A stretch of DNA of 64,000 nt from an uncultured Parabacteroides sp. (GCA_900541965.1 UQLN01000010.1:1-64000), one strand, 5' to 3'; counted from the stretch's first letter, positions 52,194 to 62,680 are shown. Notes: a model not told the origin generated them from the letters alone. Program-made: numbers and translations.

Positions 52194-54164
52194 ATGAATT
52201 TACACGAAAAATTGCTTATTTTCGGGTGGTTGTTTTTCGTTCTTAATACGAACATGGCCCGAAGTCAGGTTGATAGTTTGTCTCATATAAGAGACTATCA
52301 GCCTGGTGATTCTATTTGCAATTTGTTGTTCCTAAAAAACCAATGCGAAAATCTTAAAGACACTCCTAAAGAACTTCAACTTCTCAATTCCTTGCTGGAA
52401 AAATCGATACTTCAAAATGATATTGAACTTCAGGCCTATGCACATCGCAATATCATCCGCTATTATTTTAATGCCCAAGATCTGGAAAACATAGAAAAAG
52501 CATTCCATCCAGCACACATATTCTTTAAAGAGCACAAGTTGTACAACTATTTATTTGATACGGAAGCTATGCTCATAGCGACCTATACCAAATGCAATGA
52601 ATTTGAAATAGCGCGGGTGAAAGGGCAAAAGATGCTCTATAATGCAGAAAAGCTAAGAAATAATGATGGCAAGATTTCCGCATGCTATACTTTAGCATAT
52701 GCAGACTATGCATCCGGCAGATACAAAAAAGCCATATTCCGAAGCCGACAGGGATTAGAGCTTCTTCAAGGACAGAAAGACAGGCATATGGACCACATGG
52801 AATTCTATTTCATACTCGCCGAAACCTATTTTTCTTTGAAAGAAAAAGACTCTGTCCAAATATATGTTGATTCTGTCCAGCATCAATTAATCGATTATCA
52901 GAAAGTACATCCGGAAAAACCGGAACACTATTTTTATTTTTACTGGCAATGGGTATACACACGCTATGCCACATTAAGTTTACAACAGGATAATCTGCAA
53001 AATGCAAAATCATATCTGGAAAAAGCGGAGAAGTACACAAAATATAGTACATACAATATTTACATGGATTTATTATATTTCACCTGGTCTGATTATTACC
53101 TTGCTTGTAAAAATTATAATAAAGCAATTGAATATTTGGACAAAGGCATACAATACCTCTCGGAGGAAGAAAAAGGAGCGGATATTCTTACAAAACGGGC
53201 AATAATATACCACGAAAAAGGTGACAGCCTATTAGCCACAGACATTATTGAAAAAAGTATTCTGGCAGCAGACTCTATCAATAAAATCCGTTTCATGAAC
53301 CAATCTAAACAAATGCATGCCATTTACAACATCTCCCTTCTGGAAGAGGAAGGAAAAGAACAAGCGATTATGGTCCGTACACAAGTAGTATTGATACTTT
53401 TACTGTGTATATCTGTTTTGATACTCGGTTTTTGCCTGTACCGTTTCATATATATGAAACGTCAAATTGCAATTGCGGCCAGAGATGCCCAGAAGGCCAA
53501 TGATAATACGTCTATCTTCCTTACCAATTTAAGCAATGAAATCCGGCTCTTTTTTACAGAAATCGGAAATTTGTCAGATGCACTCATCACTGAACATGAA
53601 TCTGGGAAAAGAACACAATATGCTATGGAACTGGACCGTCGTAATGAAAAGGCACAGCAAGTCATATTTGATATTCTTGATGTTTCAAAAATCGAATCCG
53701 ACAGAATGCAGTTCCATTACGAGTCGGTTAATATAAGCGGCCTGGTAAGTGAAGTATACAGTTCACTTCTCCATCTCATTCCCGAAAATGTCCAGGTCCA
53801 GATAAAACCGGGACCGGAAATTACAATCACTACAGACTCTCTACGGTTAAGCCAAGCGATAAAAAACCTGGCAAGTCATATTATTACTCACACAAAAGGG
53901 GGAAAGGTCGATTTAGGATACGAAGTTGTAAAAGAAGGTATACTATTTTTCATTTCTGCAGAAAAATGGATCATATCCAAACAGGAATATGCACTTCTCT
54001 TCGACCGTTTGGAACAGACTTCCGGCAAACTGGAAGATATGAAACTTGAAATGATAATAAGCAAGGGACTTATTACTAAAATGGGTGGAAGATTATTTTT
54101 CCATACAACTCCAACTCAAGGAAGCCGGATCGAGTTTATTTTACCAATATCTCCCCAGATATAA
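52194..54164 (+). CDS. TPR sensor protein with degenerate histidine kinase domain (pseudokinase)
   Basis: The 656-residue protein has a signal peptide (about 1-24), periplasmic TPR-like helices (about 50-370), one membrane helix (about 398-420) and a kinase-like C-terminus. The H box that should read FLANMNHEIRxPL reads FLTNLSNEIRLFF, so the phospho-accepting His is Asn 448. The N box is NLASHIITHT instead of NLLSNAIKHT, and no DxGxG (G1) motif is present. DVSKIESD and the end GGRLFFHTTPTQGSRIEFILP keep the fold recognisable. It should not bind ATP or autophosphorylate normally. The intact paralogue starts 14 bp downstream, so it may act as a regulatory partner. Confidence 0.85.
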   Translation: MNLHEKLLIFGWLFFVLNTNMARSQVDSLSHIRDYQPGDSICNLLFLKNQCENLKDTPKELQLLNSLLEKSILQNDIELQAYAHRNIIRYYFNAQDLENIEKAFHPAHIFFKEHKLYNYLFDTEAMLIATYTKCNEFEIARVKGQKMLYNAEKLRNNDGKISACYTLAYADYASGRYKKAIFRSRQGLELLQGQKDRHMDHMEFYFILAETYFSLKEKDSVQIYVDSVQHQLIDYQKVHPEKPEHYFYFYWQWVYTRYATLSLQQDNLQNAKSYLEKAEKYTKYSTYNIYMDLLYFTWSDYYLACKNYNKAIEYLDKGIQYLSEEEKGADILTKRAIIYHEKGDSLLATDIIEKSILAADSINKIRFMNQSKQMHAIYNISLLEEEGKEQAIMVRTQVVLILLLCISVLILGFCLYRFIYMKRQIAIAARDAQKANDNTSIFLTNLSNEIRLFFTEIGNLSDALITEHESGKRTQYAMELDRRNEKAQQVIFDILDVSKIESDRMQFHYESVNISGLVSEVYSSLLHLIPENVQVQIKPGPEITITTDSLRLSQAIKNLASHIITHTKGGKVDLGYEVVKEGILFFISAEKWIISKQEYALLFDRLEQTSGKLEDMKLEMIISKGLITKMGGRLFFHTTPTQGSRIEFILPISPQI

Positions 54165-54178
54165 AACGATAGCAACAA

Positions 54179-56137
54179 ATGAAATTATTTCTATACATAA
54201 TATTGCTTTCATCCACTTTTTTCCAGATAAGCCTGTTATCTGCTAAATCTAATCGTACCCCTGAAATCCTCAAAACGTCAAATAAAGCCTTGCTGCAATT
54301 ACACGCAAATATCTTAAATGCAAAAACCATGTCCGAAGAATACAAAGCGATAGAGGTATTGCATACTGAAGCTGTAAAAGAAAATGAGCCCTTTTTCGAA
54401 ACTTTATCATATTACTATCTTGTCCGTTACTACCGTCTAAACTACAACATTGAAAAGACAATCTTTTGGTTGAACAAATTAGATTCAATCTCAAGCCTAC
54501 AGAACTGTAATATCTATGCATACGAAGGTCATAAGTCATTAACTGAACTGTATTGTGTGCATGGGGACTTAGGATTGGCTATGCTCGAAGCCCAGAAAAT
54601 GAATGATGCGAGAGTATTACTCGATTGCCCGCTTTCCTCTATCATTACGCAAAACACATTAGCTATTGTTTATATCTCTACCGGACAATATTCGGAAGCC
54701 AAACAACTGCTAAAAAATATATTATCACAATATTCCCCAAAAGAAAAAAATATTTTTCTTCAAACAACCTTACTGCTATTGATTAAAACGAATTTACTTC
54801 TTAAAGATTCGGATTCCATAGAATACTATTTACAGTTATTACAAACATCACTGGAAAATAAGCATCCGGACCCATTTCTTATCAATCCTATCAGAAAACG
54901 CGATATACAAGTCCGGCTCCATACATATATTATAGAAAACAGTATACAAAAGGGCGACTATTCATCGGCTCTAAAATACCTGAAAGAAATCGATCATTGG
55001 AGTGATTCCACAAATTACATAGAATACCAAATCATGTATCATGACGAATATGCCAAATATAATATAGCAACAAAACAGTCGGGTAAGGCATTGGAAGAAT
55101 TGGATAAAGAAATTGCTCTTTTAAATTGCGTTTCTGATTTTTCTTTATTCATCCTGAAACAAAAAGCACAAATCCTGAAACAAATAGGACTTTACAATGA
55201 AGCCTTCAATTCTTATTTGCAACTGACACAACTACAGGACTCTATTGCAGGAGAACGATATATTCACCAAATCAACCGTTTCAAAGCAGAACAGGAAGCT
55301 AAGCAAAAACAGAGTCGGAATAATCAATTAAAAGAAAAGTCACTTTCTTTATATAAATTGGCATTCTGCTTATTTGCATTCTGTATTTTCCTTGTTATCT
55401 TAATCTTGATAAACAAAAACTTAAAAAGGAAGCTGCAATCCGCAAAAGACCATTCTGAACATCTGGATCAGCTTAAATCCGCATTTCTGGCAAACATGAA
55501 TCATGAAATCAGAAATCCTCTCAATGCAATTGCCGGATTTTCTAAATTACTGGCAGAAGAGGAAGACCCTGAAACTTGTGAACAATACATCAATATCATA
55601 AAAAACAATAATGGGTTACTGGTTAATCTGCTTAATGATGTATTGGATATTTCACAAATCGAATCCGACACGATTACATTCTCCTATTCGGATGTTCATA
55701 TTCCAACATTAATGGATGAATTATACCAGTCTACCAAACTTCAAATAGAAGCAGACGTCGAACTCATTAAAGAAGAAGGAGTCGATCTATATCTATATAC
55801 TGACAAGAACCGCCTGATTCAAATTCTGTCAAATTTGCTTTCTAATGCAATTAAACATACCAAAGAAGGCCAAATCACATTTGGGTATGACCTACATAAA
55901 CCGGATAAAATCCGCTTCTATGTAAAAGACACCGGAGAAGGAATTCCTGAAAATCTTCAAAAAGAAATTTTTAAACGTTTCATACAAGCCGTAGAAACCC
56001 ATACTAAAGGTGTGGGCTTGGGACTTGCTTTATGCAAAGGCTTCATAGAACATTTAGGAGGGGAAATAGGAGTGGATTCTGCTGTAGGGGAAGGTTCAAC
56101 CTTCTGGTTCACACTACCATACAGCAAACCAGAATAA
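54179..56137 (+). CDS. TPR sensor histidine kinase (intact)
   Basis: The 652-residue protein shares the layout of its neighbour: signal peptide (about 1-22), TPR-like helices (about 40-370), one membrane helix (about 393-413) and a cytoplasmic kinase. Motifs are complete: H442 in FLANMNHEIRNPLNAI, N box NLLSNAIKHT, G1 DTGEGIP, F box FKRF and G2 GVGLGLALCK. No receiver domain is fused and no response regulator gene is adjacent, so the partner lies elsewhere. It begins 14 bp after the pseudokinase gene and is probably co-transcribed and derived from a tandem duplication. Confidence 0.9.
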   Translation: MKLFLYIILLSSTFFQISLLSAKSNRTPEILKTSNKALLQLHANILNAKTMSEEYKAIEVLHTEAVKENEPFFETLSYYYLVRYYRLNYNIEKTIFWLNKLDSISSLQNCNIYAYEGHKSLTELYCVHGDLGLAMLEAQKMNDARVLLDCPLSSIITQNTLAIVYISTGQYSEAKQLLKNILSQYSPKEKNIFLQTTLLLLIKTNLLLKDSDSIEYYLQLLQTSLENKHPDPFLINPIRKRDIQVRLHTYIIENSIQKGDYSSALKYLKEIDHWSDSTNYIEYQIMYHDEYAKYNIATKQSGKALEELDKEIALLNCVSDFSLFILKQKAQILKQIGLYNEAFNSYLQLTQLQDSIAGERYIHQINRFKAEQEAKQKQSRNNQLKEKSLSLYKLAFCLFAFCIFLVILILINKNLKRKLQSAKDHSEHLDQLKSAFLANMNHEIRNPLNAIAGFSKLLAEEEDPETCEQYINIIKNNNGLLVNLLNDVLDISQIESDTITFSYSDVHIPTLMDELYQSTKLQIEADVELIKEEGVDLYLYTDKNRLIQILSNLLSNAIKHTKEGQITFGYDLHKPDKIRFYVKDTGEGIPENLQKEIFKRFIQAVETHTKGVGLGLALCKGFIEHLGGEIGVDSAVGEGSTFWFTLPYSKPE

Positions 56138-56321
56138 TCGAAACCGGACTTTTGATCCCGGCGTTACAAGACTGAAGTAAAAAAATAAAATCGAGATCAA
56201 TCTTTAAAGCAAAGGTTCTCTCCTGTCCTTCAAAGGGATAGACTCTTTTTTTTTTTCGTACAAGTCATTACTTCAAAAAGGATAGCTCCTGATTTCCTTT
56301 TCATTATAATGAAATATTATG

Positions 56322-56329
56322 TAACTTTG
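56322..56329 (+). promoter_or_regulatory. -7 box of the GNAT gene
   Basis: TAACTTTG matches TAnnTTTG, 20 bp before the start codon. Confidence 0.6.
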
Positions 56330-56349
56330 CAATTCAAACGAAACATCCA

Positions 56350-57492
56350 ATGAGCGTAATAATAAAAGAAGTTACTAGTAGGAAGGAACTCAAACAGTTC
56401 GTAAAGTTCAACATTGAATTATATAAAAACAATCCATACCATGTACCAGGCCTGATAGAAGAAGAGATGGTTACATTGGATAAGAAAAAGAATCCGGCAT
56501 TCGAAGTTTGTGAAGCCATCTATTTTCTTGCCTATAAAGACGGAAAAGTAGTTGGACGCATTGCCGGTATGATTAATCGTCCGAGTAATGAAGTCTGGAA
56601 ACAGAAACGTGCACGTTTCGGATTTGTTGATTTTATAGATGACAATGAAGTGGTAGATGGTTTATTCGGAGCTGTTGAAAAGTGGGCACGTGAAAAAGGG
56701 ATGGATGAAATCCACGGACCGATGGGATTCACCGATATGGACCATGAAGGTATGTTGGTTGAAGGTTTCGACCAGTTAGGAACGATGGCTACTATTTACA
56801 ACTTCCCCTACTATCCACAACAGGTAGAACGTATTGGATATGTAAAAGACCTGGATTGGCATGAATTTAAAATATATGTACCGGATGGTATTCCAGAAAA
56901 ACACCAACGCATCGGCGACATCGTAAAAAAGAAATACGGTCTGAAGGTAATGAAATTCAAAAACGCAAAAGAAATCATGCCATATGCCAGACCTGTATTT
57001 CATACATTAAATGCAGGATTTGCGCCATTATACGGATTCGCTCCGCTTACGGAAAAACAGATTGACTATTATATCAATATGTATATTCCGATGCTGAACT
57101 TTGATTTGGTTACTCTCATTGTTCGTGAGGAAGATGACGCAGTGGTAGGCTTCGGTATCACTCTACCCAGTTTGTCAAAAGCGTTGCAAAAGGCGAAAGG
57201 GCACCTTTTCCCATTCGGATGGATTTATTTGCTCAAGGCATTGAAAAGCAAACCTAAAATTGCGGATTTCTATCTAATGGCCGTTTTACCCGAATATCAA
57301 AGCAAAGGGGTCAATGCTCTACTTTTCAACGATTTAATTCCGATATACAAGAAACTCGGCATCCTCTATGCTGAAAGTAATCCGGAGTTGGAAACCAACA
57401 ATGCCGTACAGGCACAATGGGATTATTTCAAACGGGAACATCACAAAACAAGAAGAGCTTTTGTTAAGAGCTTAACTACAGATAATAAATAA
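56350..57492 (+). CDS. GNAT-like N-acetyltransferase family protein
   Basis: The 380-residue protein has an N-terminal half with FLAYKDGKVVGRIAGMINRPSNEVWKQKRARFGFVDF (about 58-92), which reads like GNAT strands 2-4, and a C-terminal half with VGFGITLPSLSKAL and ADFYLMAVLPEYQSKGVNALLFNDLIPIYKKLG (about 308-340), where PEYQSKGV resembles the acetyl-CoA pyrophosphate loop. Two GNAT-like folds are therefore possible. Substrate unknown. parE starts 22 bp downstream, so they may share a transcript. Confidence 0.72.
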   Translation: MSVIIKEVTSRKELKQFVKFNIELYKNNPYHVPGLIEEEMVTLDKKKNPAFEVCEAIYFLAYKDGKVVGRIAGMINRPSNEVWKQKRARFGFVDFIDDNEVVDGLFGAVEKWAREKGMDEIHGPMGFTDMDHEGMLVEGFDQLGTMATIYNFPYYPQQVERIGYVKDLDWHEFKIYVPDGIPEKHQRIGDIVKKKYGLKVMKFKNAKEIMPYARPVFHTLNAGFAPLYGFAPLTEKQIDYYINMYIPMLNFDLVTLIVREEDDAVVGFGITLPSLSKALQKAKGHLFPFGWIYLLKALKSKPKIADFYLMAVLPEYQSKGVNALLFNDLIPIYKKLGILYAESNPELETNNAVQAQWDYFKREHHKTRRAFVKSLTTDNK

Positions 57493-57514
57493 TCAATAAT
57501 AGACCAATATTTTT

Positions 57515-59380
57515 ATGGATGAATTGAATTCAACAATGCAACAACCGACAGCGTATAACGACGATGACATCAAAACGTTGGATTGGATGGAACATATCCG
57601 TCGGCGTCCCGGTATGTACATCGGGAAATTGGGAGACGGTAGTTATCCGGACGATGGTATATACGTATTGCTGAAAGAAGTTCTGGATAACTCCATTGAT
57701 GAATATATGATGGGGTATGGCAAAACCATAGAAGTAGTGGTTGAAGAAGGAACGGTTTCCGTACGCGACTACGGACGAGGAGTCCCACTGGGGAAAGTTG
57801 TAGATGTTTCTAGCAAAATGAACACAGGTGCCAAGTATGACAGCAAGGCCTTTAAAAAATCGGTCGGACTGAATGGAGTAGGTATCAAAGCTGTAAACGC
57901 ACTAAGTAGTTATTTCTTGATTACCAGCCATCGCGATGGAGAATGTAAACGCGTGGAATACAGCAAAGCCATTATCACAGAAGAATCCCCAATAGTTCCT
58001 ACCGATGAACCCAATGGTACACTCACTTATTTTATTCCCGATAAAGAGATCTTCAAGGATTATCTTTACAAAGATGAATACATTGAAAGTCTCCTGAAAA
58101 ATTATGTTTTCCTGAATTCTGGACTTACTATCCTGTATAACGGAAAGAAATTTCATTCCCGGAATGGTCTGGTCGATCTGTTGAACGAGAACATGACTAC
58201 TGAACCTTTATATCCGATTATCCATCTTAAGGGAGAAGATATTGAAGTCGTTATCACGCATAGTAACCAGTATGGCGAAGAATACTATTCATTCGTCAAC
58301 GGTCAACATACAACACAGGGAGGAACTCACCTTTCCGCATTTCGTGAAGCTCTGGGCCGGGTTATCAAGGAATATTACAATAAAAACTTCGAATATTCCG
58401 ATATACGTGCCGGAATTGTAGCCGCTATTAGTATAAAAGTCGAAGAACCGGTATTTGAGAGCCAGACAAAAACGAAATTAGGTTCAAAAGACATGGGGCC
58501 GGATGGTCCTTCCGTTGGTAAATTTATCGGAGACTTTATCAAGAAAGAACTCGATAACTACCTACATAAAAATGCAGATACCTCCGAAGCCCTTTTACGT
58601 AAAATTCTAGAAGCAGAAAAAGAACGTAAAGCAATTGCCGGTGTGACTAAGCTTGCGCGCGAACGTGCAAAAAAAGCAAACCTGCATAACAGGAAATTAC
58701 GCGACTGCCGTATCCACCTGAACGACTCGAAAGGCGAAAGACTGGAAGATAGTTGTATTTTCATTACCGAAGGAGACTCTGCAAGTGGTTCCATCACTAA
58801 AAGCCGGGACCCGAATTTTCAGGCGGTATTCAGCCTGCGTGGTAAACCGCTGAACAGTTACGGGCTGACTAAAAAGATTGTTTATGAAAACGAAGAATTC
58901 AATCTGCTGCAAGCGGCATTAAATATAGAAGACGGTCTGGAAGGATTACGTTACAATAAAGTAATCATTGCTACCGATGCCGATGTGGACGGTATGCATA
59001 TCCGTTTGCTTTTGATTACCTTCTTCCTGCAGTTCTTCCCGGACCTGATCAAACGGAATCATGTATATATCCTGCAAACTCCACTTTTCCGTGTACGTAA
59101 CAAACAAAAAACCTTTTATTGCTACACCGAAGAAGAAAGGCTTGCTGCTATCGAAGCCGTAGGAAAAAATGCTGAAATCACCCGATTCAAAGGATTAGGA
59201 GAAATATCACCGGATGAATTCAAACACTTTATCGGCAAGGACATACGTTTAGATCCGGTAACGATGAAAAAAGAAGACCTGGTAAAAGATATGTTAGAGT
59301 TCTACATGGGCAAAAACACCATGGAACGTCAAAACTTTATTATTGATAATCTAGTTGTAGAAGAAGATGTCGTTGACTGA
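57515..59380 (+). CDS. parE: DNA topoisomerase IV subunit B
   Basis: The 621-residue protein has the GHKL ATPase domain (EVLDNSIDE, VRDYGRGVPLGK, GLNGVGIKAVNALS), the transducer region (about 230-390, QTKTKLGS) and the TOPRIM domain (about 415-540, ITEGDSASGSITKSRD and ATDADVDGMHIRLLLITFF). Length and the short C-terminus fit ParE-type proteins of Bacteroidetes better than GyrB. No parC is visible nearby. The end overlaps coaD by 14 bp. Confidence 0.9.
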   Translation: MDELNSTMQQPTAYNDDDIKTLDWMEHIRRRPGMYIGKLGDGSYPDDGIYVLLKEVLDNSIDEYMMGYGKTIEVVVEEGTVSVRDYGRGVPLGKVVDVSSKMNTGAKYDSKAFKKSVGLNGVGIKAVNALSSYFLITSHRDGECKRVEYSKAIITEESPIVPTDEPNGTLTYFIPDKEIFKDYLYKDEYIESLLKNYVFLNSGLTILYNGKKFHSRNGLVDLLNENMTTEPLYPIIHLKGEDIEVVITHSNQYGEEYYSFVNGQHTTQGGTHLSAFREALGRVIKEYYNKNFEYSDIRAGIVAAISIKVEEPVFESQTKTKLGSKDMGPDGPSVGKFIGDFIKKELDNYLHKNADTSEALLRKILEAEKERKAIAGVTKLARERAKKANLHNRKLRDCRIHLNDSKGERLEDSCIFITEGDSASGSITKSRDPNFQAVFSLRGKPLNSYGLTKKIVYENEEFNLLQAALNIEDGLEGLRYNKVIIATDADVDGMHIRLLLITFFLQFFPDLIKRNHVYILQTPLFRVRNKQKTFYCYTEEERLAAIEAVGKNAEITRFKGLGEISPDEFKHFIGKDIRLDPVTMKKEDLVKDMLEFYMGKNTMERQNFIIDNLVVEEDVVD

Positions 59381-59840
59381 AAATAAGCGGATAGCACTTT
59401 TTCCGGGGACATTCGACCCCTTTACCATCGGACACCAGTCGCTGGTTAGCCGTGGATTAAACCTGGTAGATGAAATTATTATCTCGATAGGTATAAATGA
59501 CAAGAAACAAACTTATTTCACTTTAGAAAAACGTTTGGATGCTATCCGCCAACTGTATAAAGACGAACCGCGAGTAAAAGTTATGTCGTACGATTCACTC
59601 ACTGTTGATTTTGCAGAATTGGTTAATGCCAAATTTATTTTACGCGGTATCCGCACAGTGAATGACTTCGAATATGAAAAGAGTATAGCTGATGTAAACC
59701 GTAAGCTGAATAATATTGAAACTTTCATTCTTTTCACAGAACCCGAACATACTCATATAAGTTCAAGTATTGTACGCGAACTGCTGAGGTATGGGAAAGA
59801 CATCTCCCTGTTTGTCCCCAAAGGAACAAACTTGTATTGA
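59367..59840 (+). CDS. coaD: phosphopantetheine adenylyltransferase
   Basis: The 157-residue nucleotidyltransferase makes dephospho-CoA from phosphopantetheine and ATP. The N-terminal ALFPGTFDPFTIGHQSLV contains the T/HxGH motif, and RGIRTVNDFEYE and the C-terminal HISSSIVREL (ISSTxVRE type) complete the site. The start lies inside the last codons of parE, so the two are translationally coupled. Confidence 0.95.
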   Translation: MSLTENKRIALFPGTFDPFTIGHQSLVSRGLNLVDEIIISIGINDKKQTYFTLEKRLDAIRQLYKDEPRVKVMSYDSLTVDFAELVNAKFILRGIRTVNDFEYEKSIADVNRKLNNIETFILFTEPEHTHISSSIVRELLRYGKDISLFVPKGTNLY

Positions 59841-59865
59841 TACACCAACAAATTATTGAGTAAAA

Positions 59866-61458
59866 ATGAAACGAATTATTTTACCTCTTTTTATACTGAG
59901 CGTTTTCACCTTTTCAGCGATGGGACAAAGAGGAAACAGCCTGGATGCCCGTAAGCTCCAGTTGGCATTGTATGCGATCTCCAACCTATATGTAGACTCC
60001 ACCAGTGAACCTAAATTAGTGGAAGATGCCATTGTAGGCATGCTTGAAAAGCTGGATCCTCACTCTACCTATACAGATCCGGAAGAAACGAAAGAAATGA
60101 CAGAGCCGCTACAAGGAAACTTCGATGGAATAGGTATCCAGTTCAATATGCTGACCGATACATTATATGTCATCCAAGTAATACCGGGCGGACCTTCCGA
60201 AAAAGTAGGTTTGATAGCAGGCGACCGTATCATTATGGTTGACGATACCCTGATTGCCGGTGTAAAAATGAAAAATACCGATATCATCAAGCGCTTGCGA
60301 GGTCCTAAAGGTACGGAAGTCCGCGTAAAAGTATTACGTAATAATACTCCGGAACTGATTGATTTTAAAATTATCCGTGGGAAAATACCGGTATATAGCC
60401 TTGATGCCGCTTATATGGCAGATAAGAAAACCGGTTATATAAAATTAAATAGGTTTGCAGCTTCTTCTGCCGATGAATTTCGTGAAGCTTTGGAGAAACT
60501 GAAAAAGCAGGGTATGGAAAACCTCATCCTCGACCTACAGGGCAACGGAGGAGGCTATCTGAATATCGCAATAGAAATTGCCGACGAATTTTTAGCTAAA
60601 GATAAACTGATTGTATACACCGAAGGAAACAAGCAGCCACGCGAAGAAGCCAAATCTACAGCAAAAGGGAACTTTGAAGAAGGACGTTTAATCGTATTAG
60701 TAGACGAAACGTCTGCTTCTGCAAGCGAAATCCTGTCCGGAGCCGTACAGGATTGGGATCGTGGTGTTATTATCGGACGCCGTACCTTTGGTAAAGGACT
60801 GGTACAAAAGCCTATTCCTCTACCCGATGGTTCAATGATTCGCCTGACTGTTTCCCGCTATTACACACCGACAGGACGTTCTATCCAAAAGCCCTATACA
60901 AACGGAGGACAGGAACAATATAATCACGACCTGATAGACCGTTACAACCGTGGCGAACTTATGAGTGCGGACAGCATTCATTTCCCCGACTCTATGAAAT
61001 ACAATACGCTTGTAACAAAACGCGTCGTTTATGGCGGAGGGGGCATCATGCCTGATGTATTTATTCCGGTGGATACTACCCGCTATACGGATTATCACCG
61101 TAGAATTGTAGCAACCGGACTGGTAAACAGGGTTGCCATGAACTATCTGGATAAACATCGTAACGAACTAAACAAAAAATATCCGAGATTCATCCAATAC
61201 AAGCAGAATTTCCAGGTGAACGATGACATAATGAAAGAGCTGCTTGCTTTGGCGGACGAAGAAAAAATCCCGTTCAAAGAGGATGAATATAACCGCTCTA
61301 AACCGCTTATCATGCTTCAGATTAAAGCTCTTATCGCCCGCGATCTGTATGAGATGAGCGAATATTTCCAAATAATCAACGACGAGAACGAAAGTTTAAA
61401 AGAAGCGCTTCGTATTATTAACAACGAAAAACTTTATCAGAAAGACTTAGGCAAATAA
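59866..61458 (+). CDS. S41 family C-terminal processing peptidase
   Basis: The 530-residue exported protease has a signal peptide (about 1-20, cleaved after AMGQ), a PDZ domain (about 85-165, FDGIGIQFNML and GLIAGDRIIMVDD) and the S41 catalytic domain with ILDLQGNGGGYLN, the nucleophile Ser in VDETSASASEILSGA (about 285-299) and the base Lys in RRTFGKGLVQ. A helical C-terminal extension of about 100 residues follows. It begins 25 bp after coaD, so the parE-coaD-S41 block is probably an operon. Confidence 0.93.
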   Translation: MKRIILPLFILSVFTFSAMGQRGNSLDARKLQLALYAISNLYVDSTSEPKLVEDAIVGMLEKLDPHSTYTDPEETKEMTEPLQGNFDGIGIQFNMLTDTLYVIQVIPGGPSEKVGLIAGDRIIMVDDTLIAGVKMKNTDIIKRLRGPKGTEVRVKVLRNNTPELIDFKIIRGKIPVYSLDAAYMADKKTGYIKLNRFAASSADEFREALEKLKKQGMENLILDLQGNGGGYLNIAIEIADEFLAKDKLIVYTEGNKQPREEAKSTAKGNFEEGRLIVLVDETSASASEILSGAVQDWDRGVIIGRRTFGKGLVQKPIPLPDGSMIRLTVSRYYTPTGRSIQKPYTNGGQEQYNHDLIDRYNRGELMSADSIHFPDSMKYNTLVTKRVVYGGGGIMPDVFIPVDTTRYTDYHRRIVATGLVNRVAMNYLDKHRNELNKKYPRFIQYKQNFQVNDDIMKELLALADEEKIPFKEDEYNRSKPLIMLQIKALIARDLYEMSEYFQIINDENESLKEALRIINNEKLYQKDLGK

Positions 61459-61471
61459 AAACAAAAAGCTT

Positions 61472-62002
61472 ATGTACTGGACACTTTTCCTTACATTCGT
61501 TAAAATAGGGACCTTCACTATCGGAGGTGGATATGCGATGCTTCCGCTTATACAGCGGGAGGTCGTGGACAAAGGCTGGCTATCGAAAGAAGATTTCATC
61601 GACTTATTTTCCGTAGCACAGTCATTACCGGGTATTTTTGCTGTTAATATTTCAATTTTCGTAGGCTATAAGCTTAAAAAAGTACCCGGAGGTATTGTTT
61701 GTGCCTTGGGAAGCATTCTTCCCTCCTTCTTTATTATGCTGGCAATTGCCTTGTTTTTCACCCATGTAAAAGATAATATTTGGGTAGAAAAAGCGTTTAA
61801 AGGACTTCGCCCGGCAGTAGTGGCTTTAATTGTCGTTCCCTGTATCACTACGGCACGTTCCATAAAAATGAGTTATAAGGAGCTGATTATACCGATTGCC
61901 GCAGCCTTACTTATCTGGCAAGGAGGAATATCTCCGGTATGGATTATTCTGGCTGCTATTATCGGAGGACTTATTTATGGACTTAAAATAAAGAAATTCT
62001 AA
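61472..62002 (+). CDS. chromate transporter-type membrane protein, first half
   Basis: The 176-residue polytopic protein matches one half of CHR-type transporters: FVKIGTFTIGGGYAMLPLIQREVVDKGWLSKEDFIDLFSVAQSLPGIFAVNISIFVGYK, followed by four hydrophobic segments. Full-length ChrA has two such halves fused; here they are separate genes that probably form a heterodimer. It lies 13 bp after the S41 gene. Real substrate may not be chromate. Confidence 0.87.
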   Translation: MYWTLFLTFVKIGTFTIGGGYAMLPLIQREVVDKGWLSKEDFIDLFSVAQSLPGIFAVNISIFVGYKLKKVPGGIVCALGSILPSFFIMLAIALFFTHVKDNIWVEKAFKGLRPAVVALIVVPCITTARSIKMSYKELIIPIAAALLIWQGGISPVWIILAAIIGGLIYGLKIKKF

Positions 62003-62004
62003 TC

Positions 62005-62556
62005 ATGATTTGGCTTCAATTATTATATGTATACCTGAAAATCGGAGTTTTTGGCTTTGGAGGAGGATATGCCATGCTCTCCCTGATACAATCAGACGTG
62101 GTAGACCGTTATCAATGGATATCCCTCCAGGAATTTACAGACATTGTCGCAATTTCACAAATGACACCGGGACCTATCGGTATCAATAGTGCAACTTATA
62201 TTGGATACACGGCTATCCATAATGCCGGATACTCTCCGGCTATATCCATATTGGGTTCTGTTCTTACCACAGTTGCAGTCTGCCTGCCCTCTTTCCTATT
62301 GGTATTGGCTATTTCTTATGCTTTCGCAAAATTCAGGAATAATAAATATGTAGCTGCCGCTTTTTACGGGCTACGTCCGGCTACAGTCGGTTTGATTGCC
62401 GCCGCTGCTCTGTTATTGATGAATAGTGAAAACTTCATCGATTACAAAAGCTTTCTCATCTTCGGAGCTGCATTTATCCTTACATGGAAATTCAAACTAC
62501 ATCCTATCCTGATGATTTTTCTAGCAGGATTCGCCGGAATACTCCTTTACTGGTAA
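62005..62556 (+). CDS. chromate transporter-type membrane protein, second half
   Basis: The 183-residue partner has the same signature, YLKIGVFGFGGGYAMLSLIQSDVVDRYQWISLQEFTDIVAISQMTPGPIGINSATYIGY, and five or so hydrophobic segments. It starts 2 bp after the first half, so the two are made together. Confidence 0.87.
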   Translation: MIWLQLLYVYLKIGVFGFGGGYAMLSLIQSDVVDRYQWISLQEFTDIVAISQMTPGPIGINSATYIGYTAIHNAGYSPAISILGSVLTTVAVCLPSFLLVLAISYAFAKFRNNKYVAAAFYGLRPATVGLIAAAALLLMNSENFIDYKSFLIFGAAFILTWKFKLHPILMIFLAGFAGILLYW

Positions 62557-62680
62557 AACCTTCTGTCGGTTAAATTATGCCATTCGTCGAGGAAAACCGG
62601 CTCTGTTTCTAATCCGGTTGGATACGCTTTGAATGAGTAGTAGTTTTGCTTCTGTAAAAAGATTGCAAAACGAAATTATT

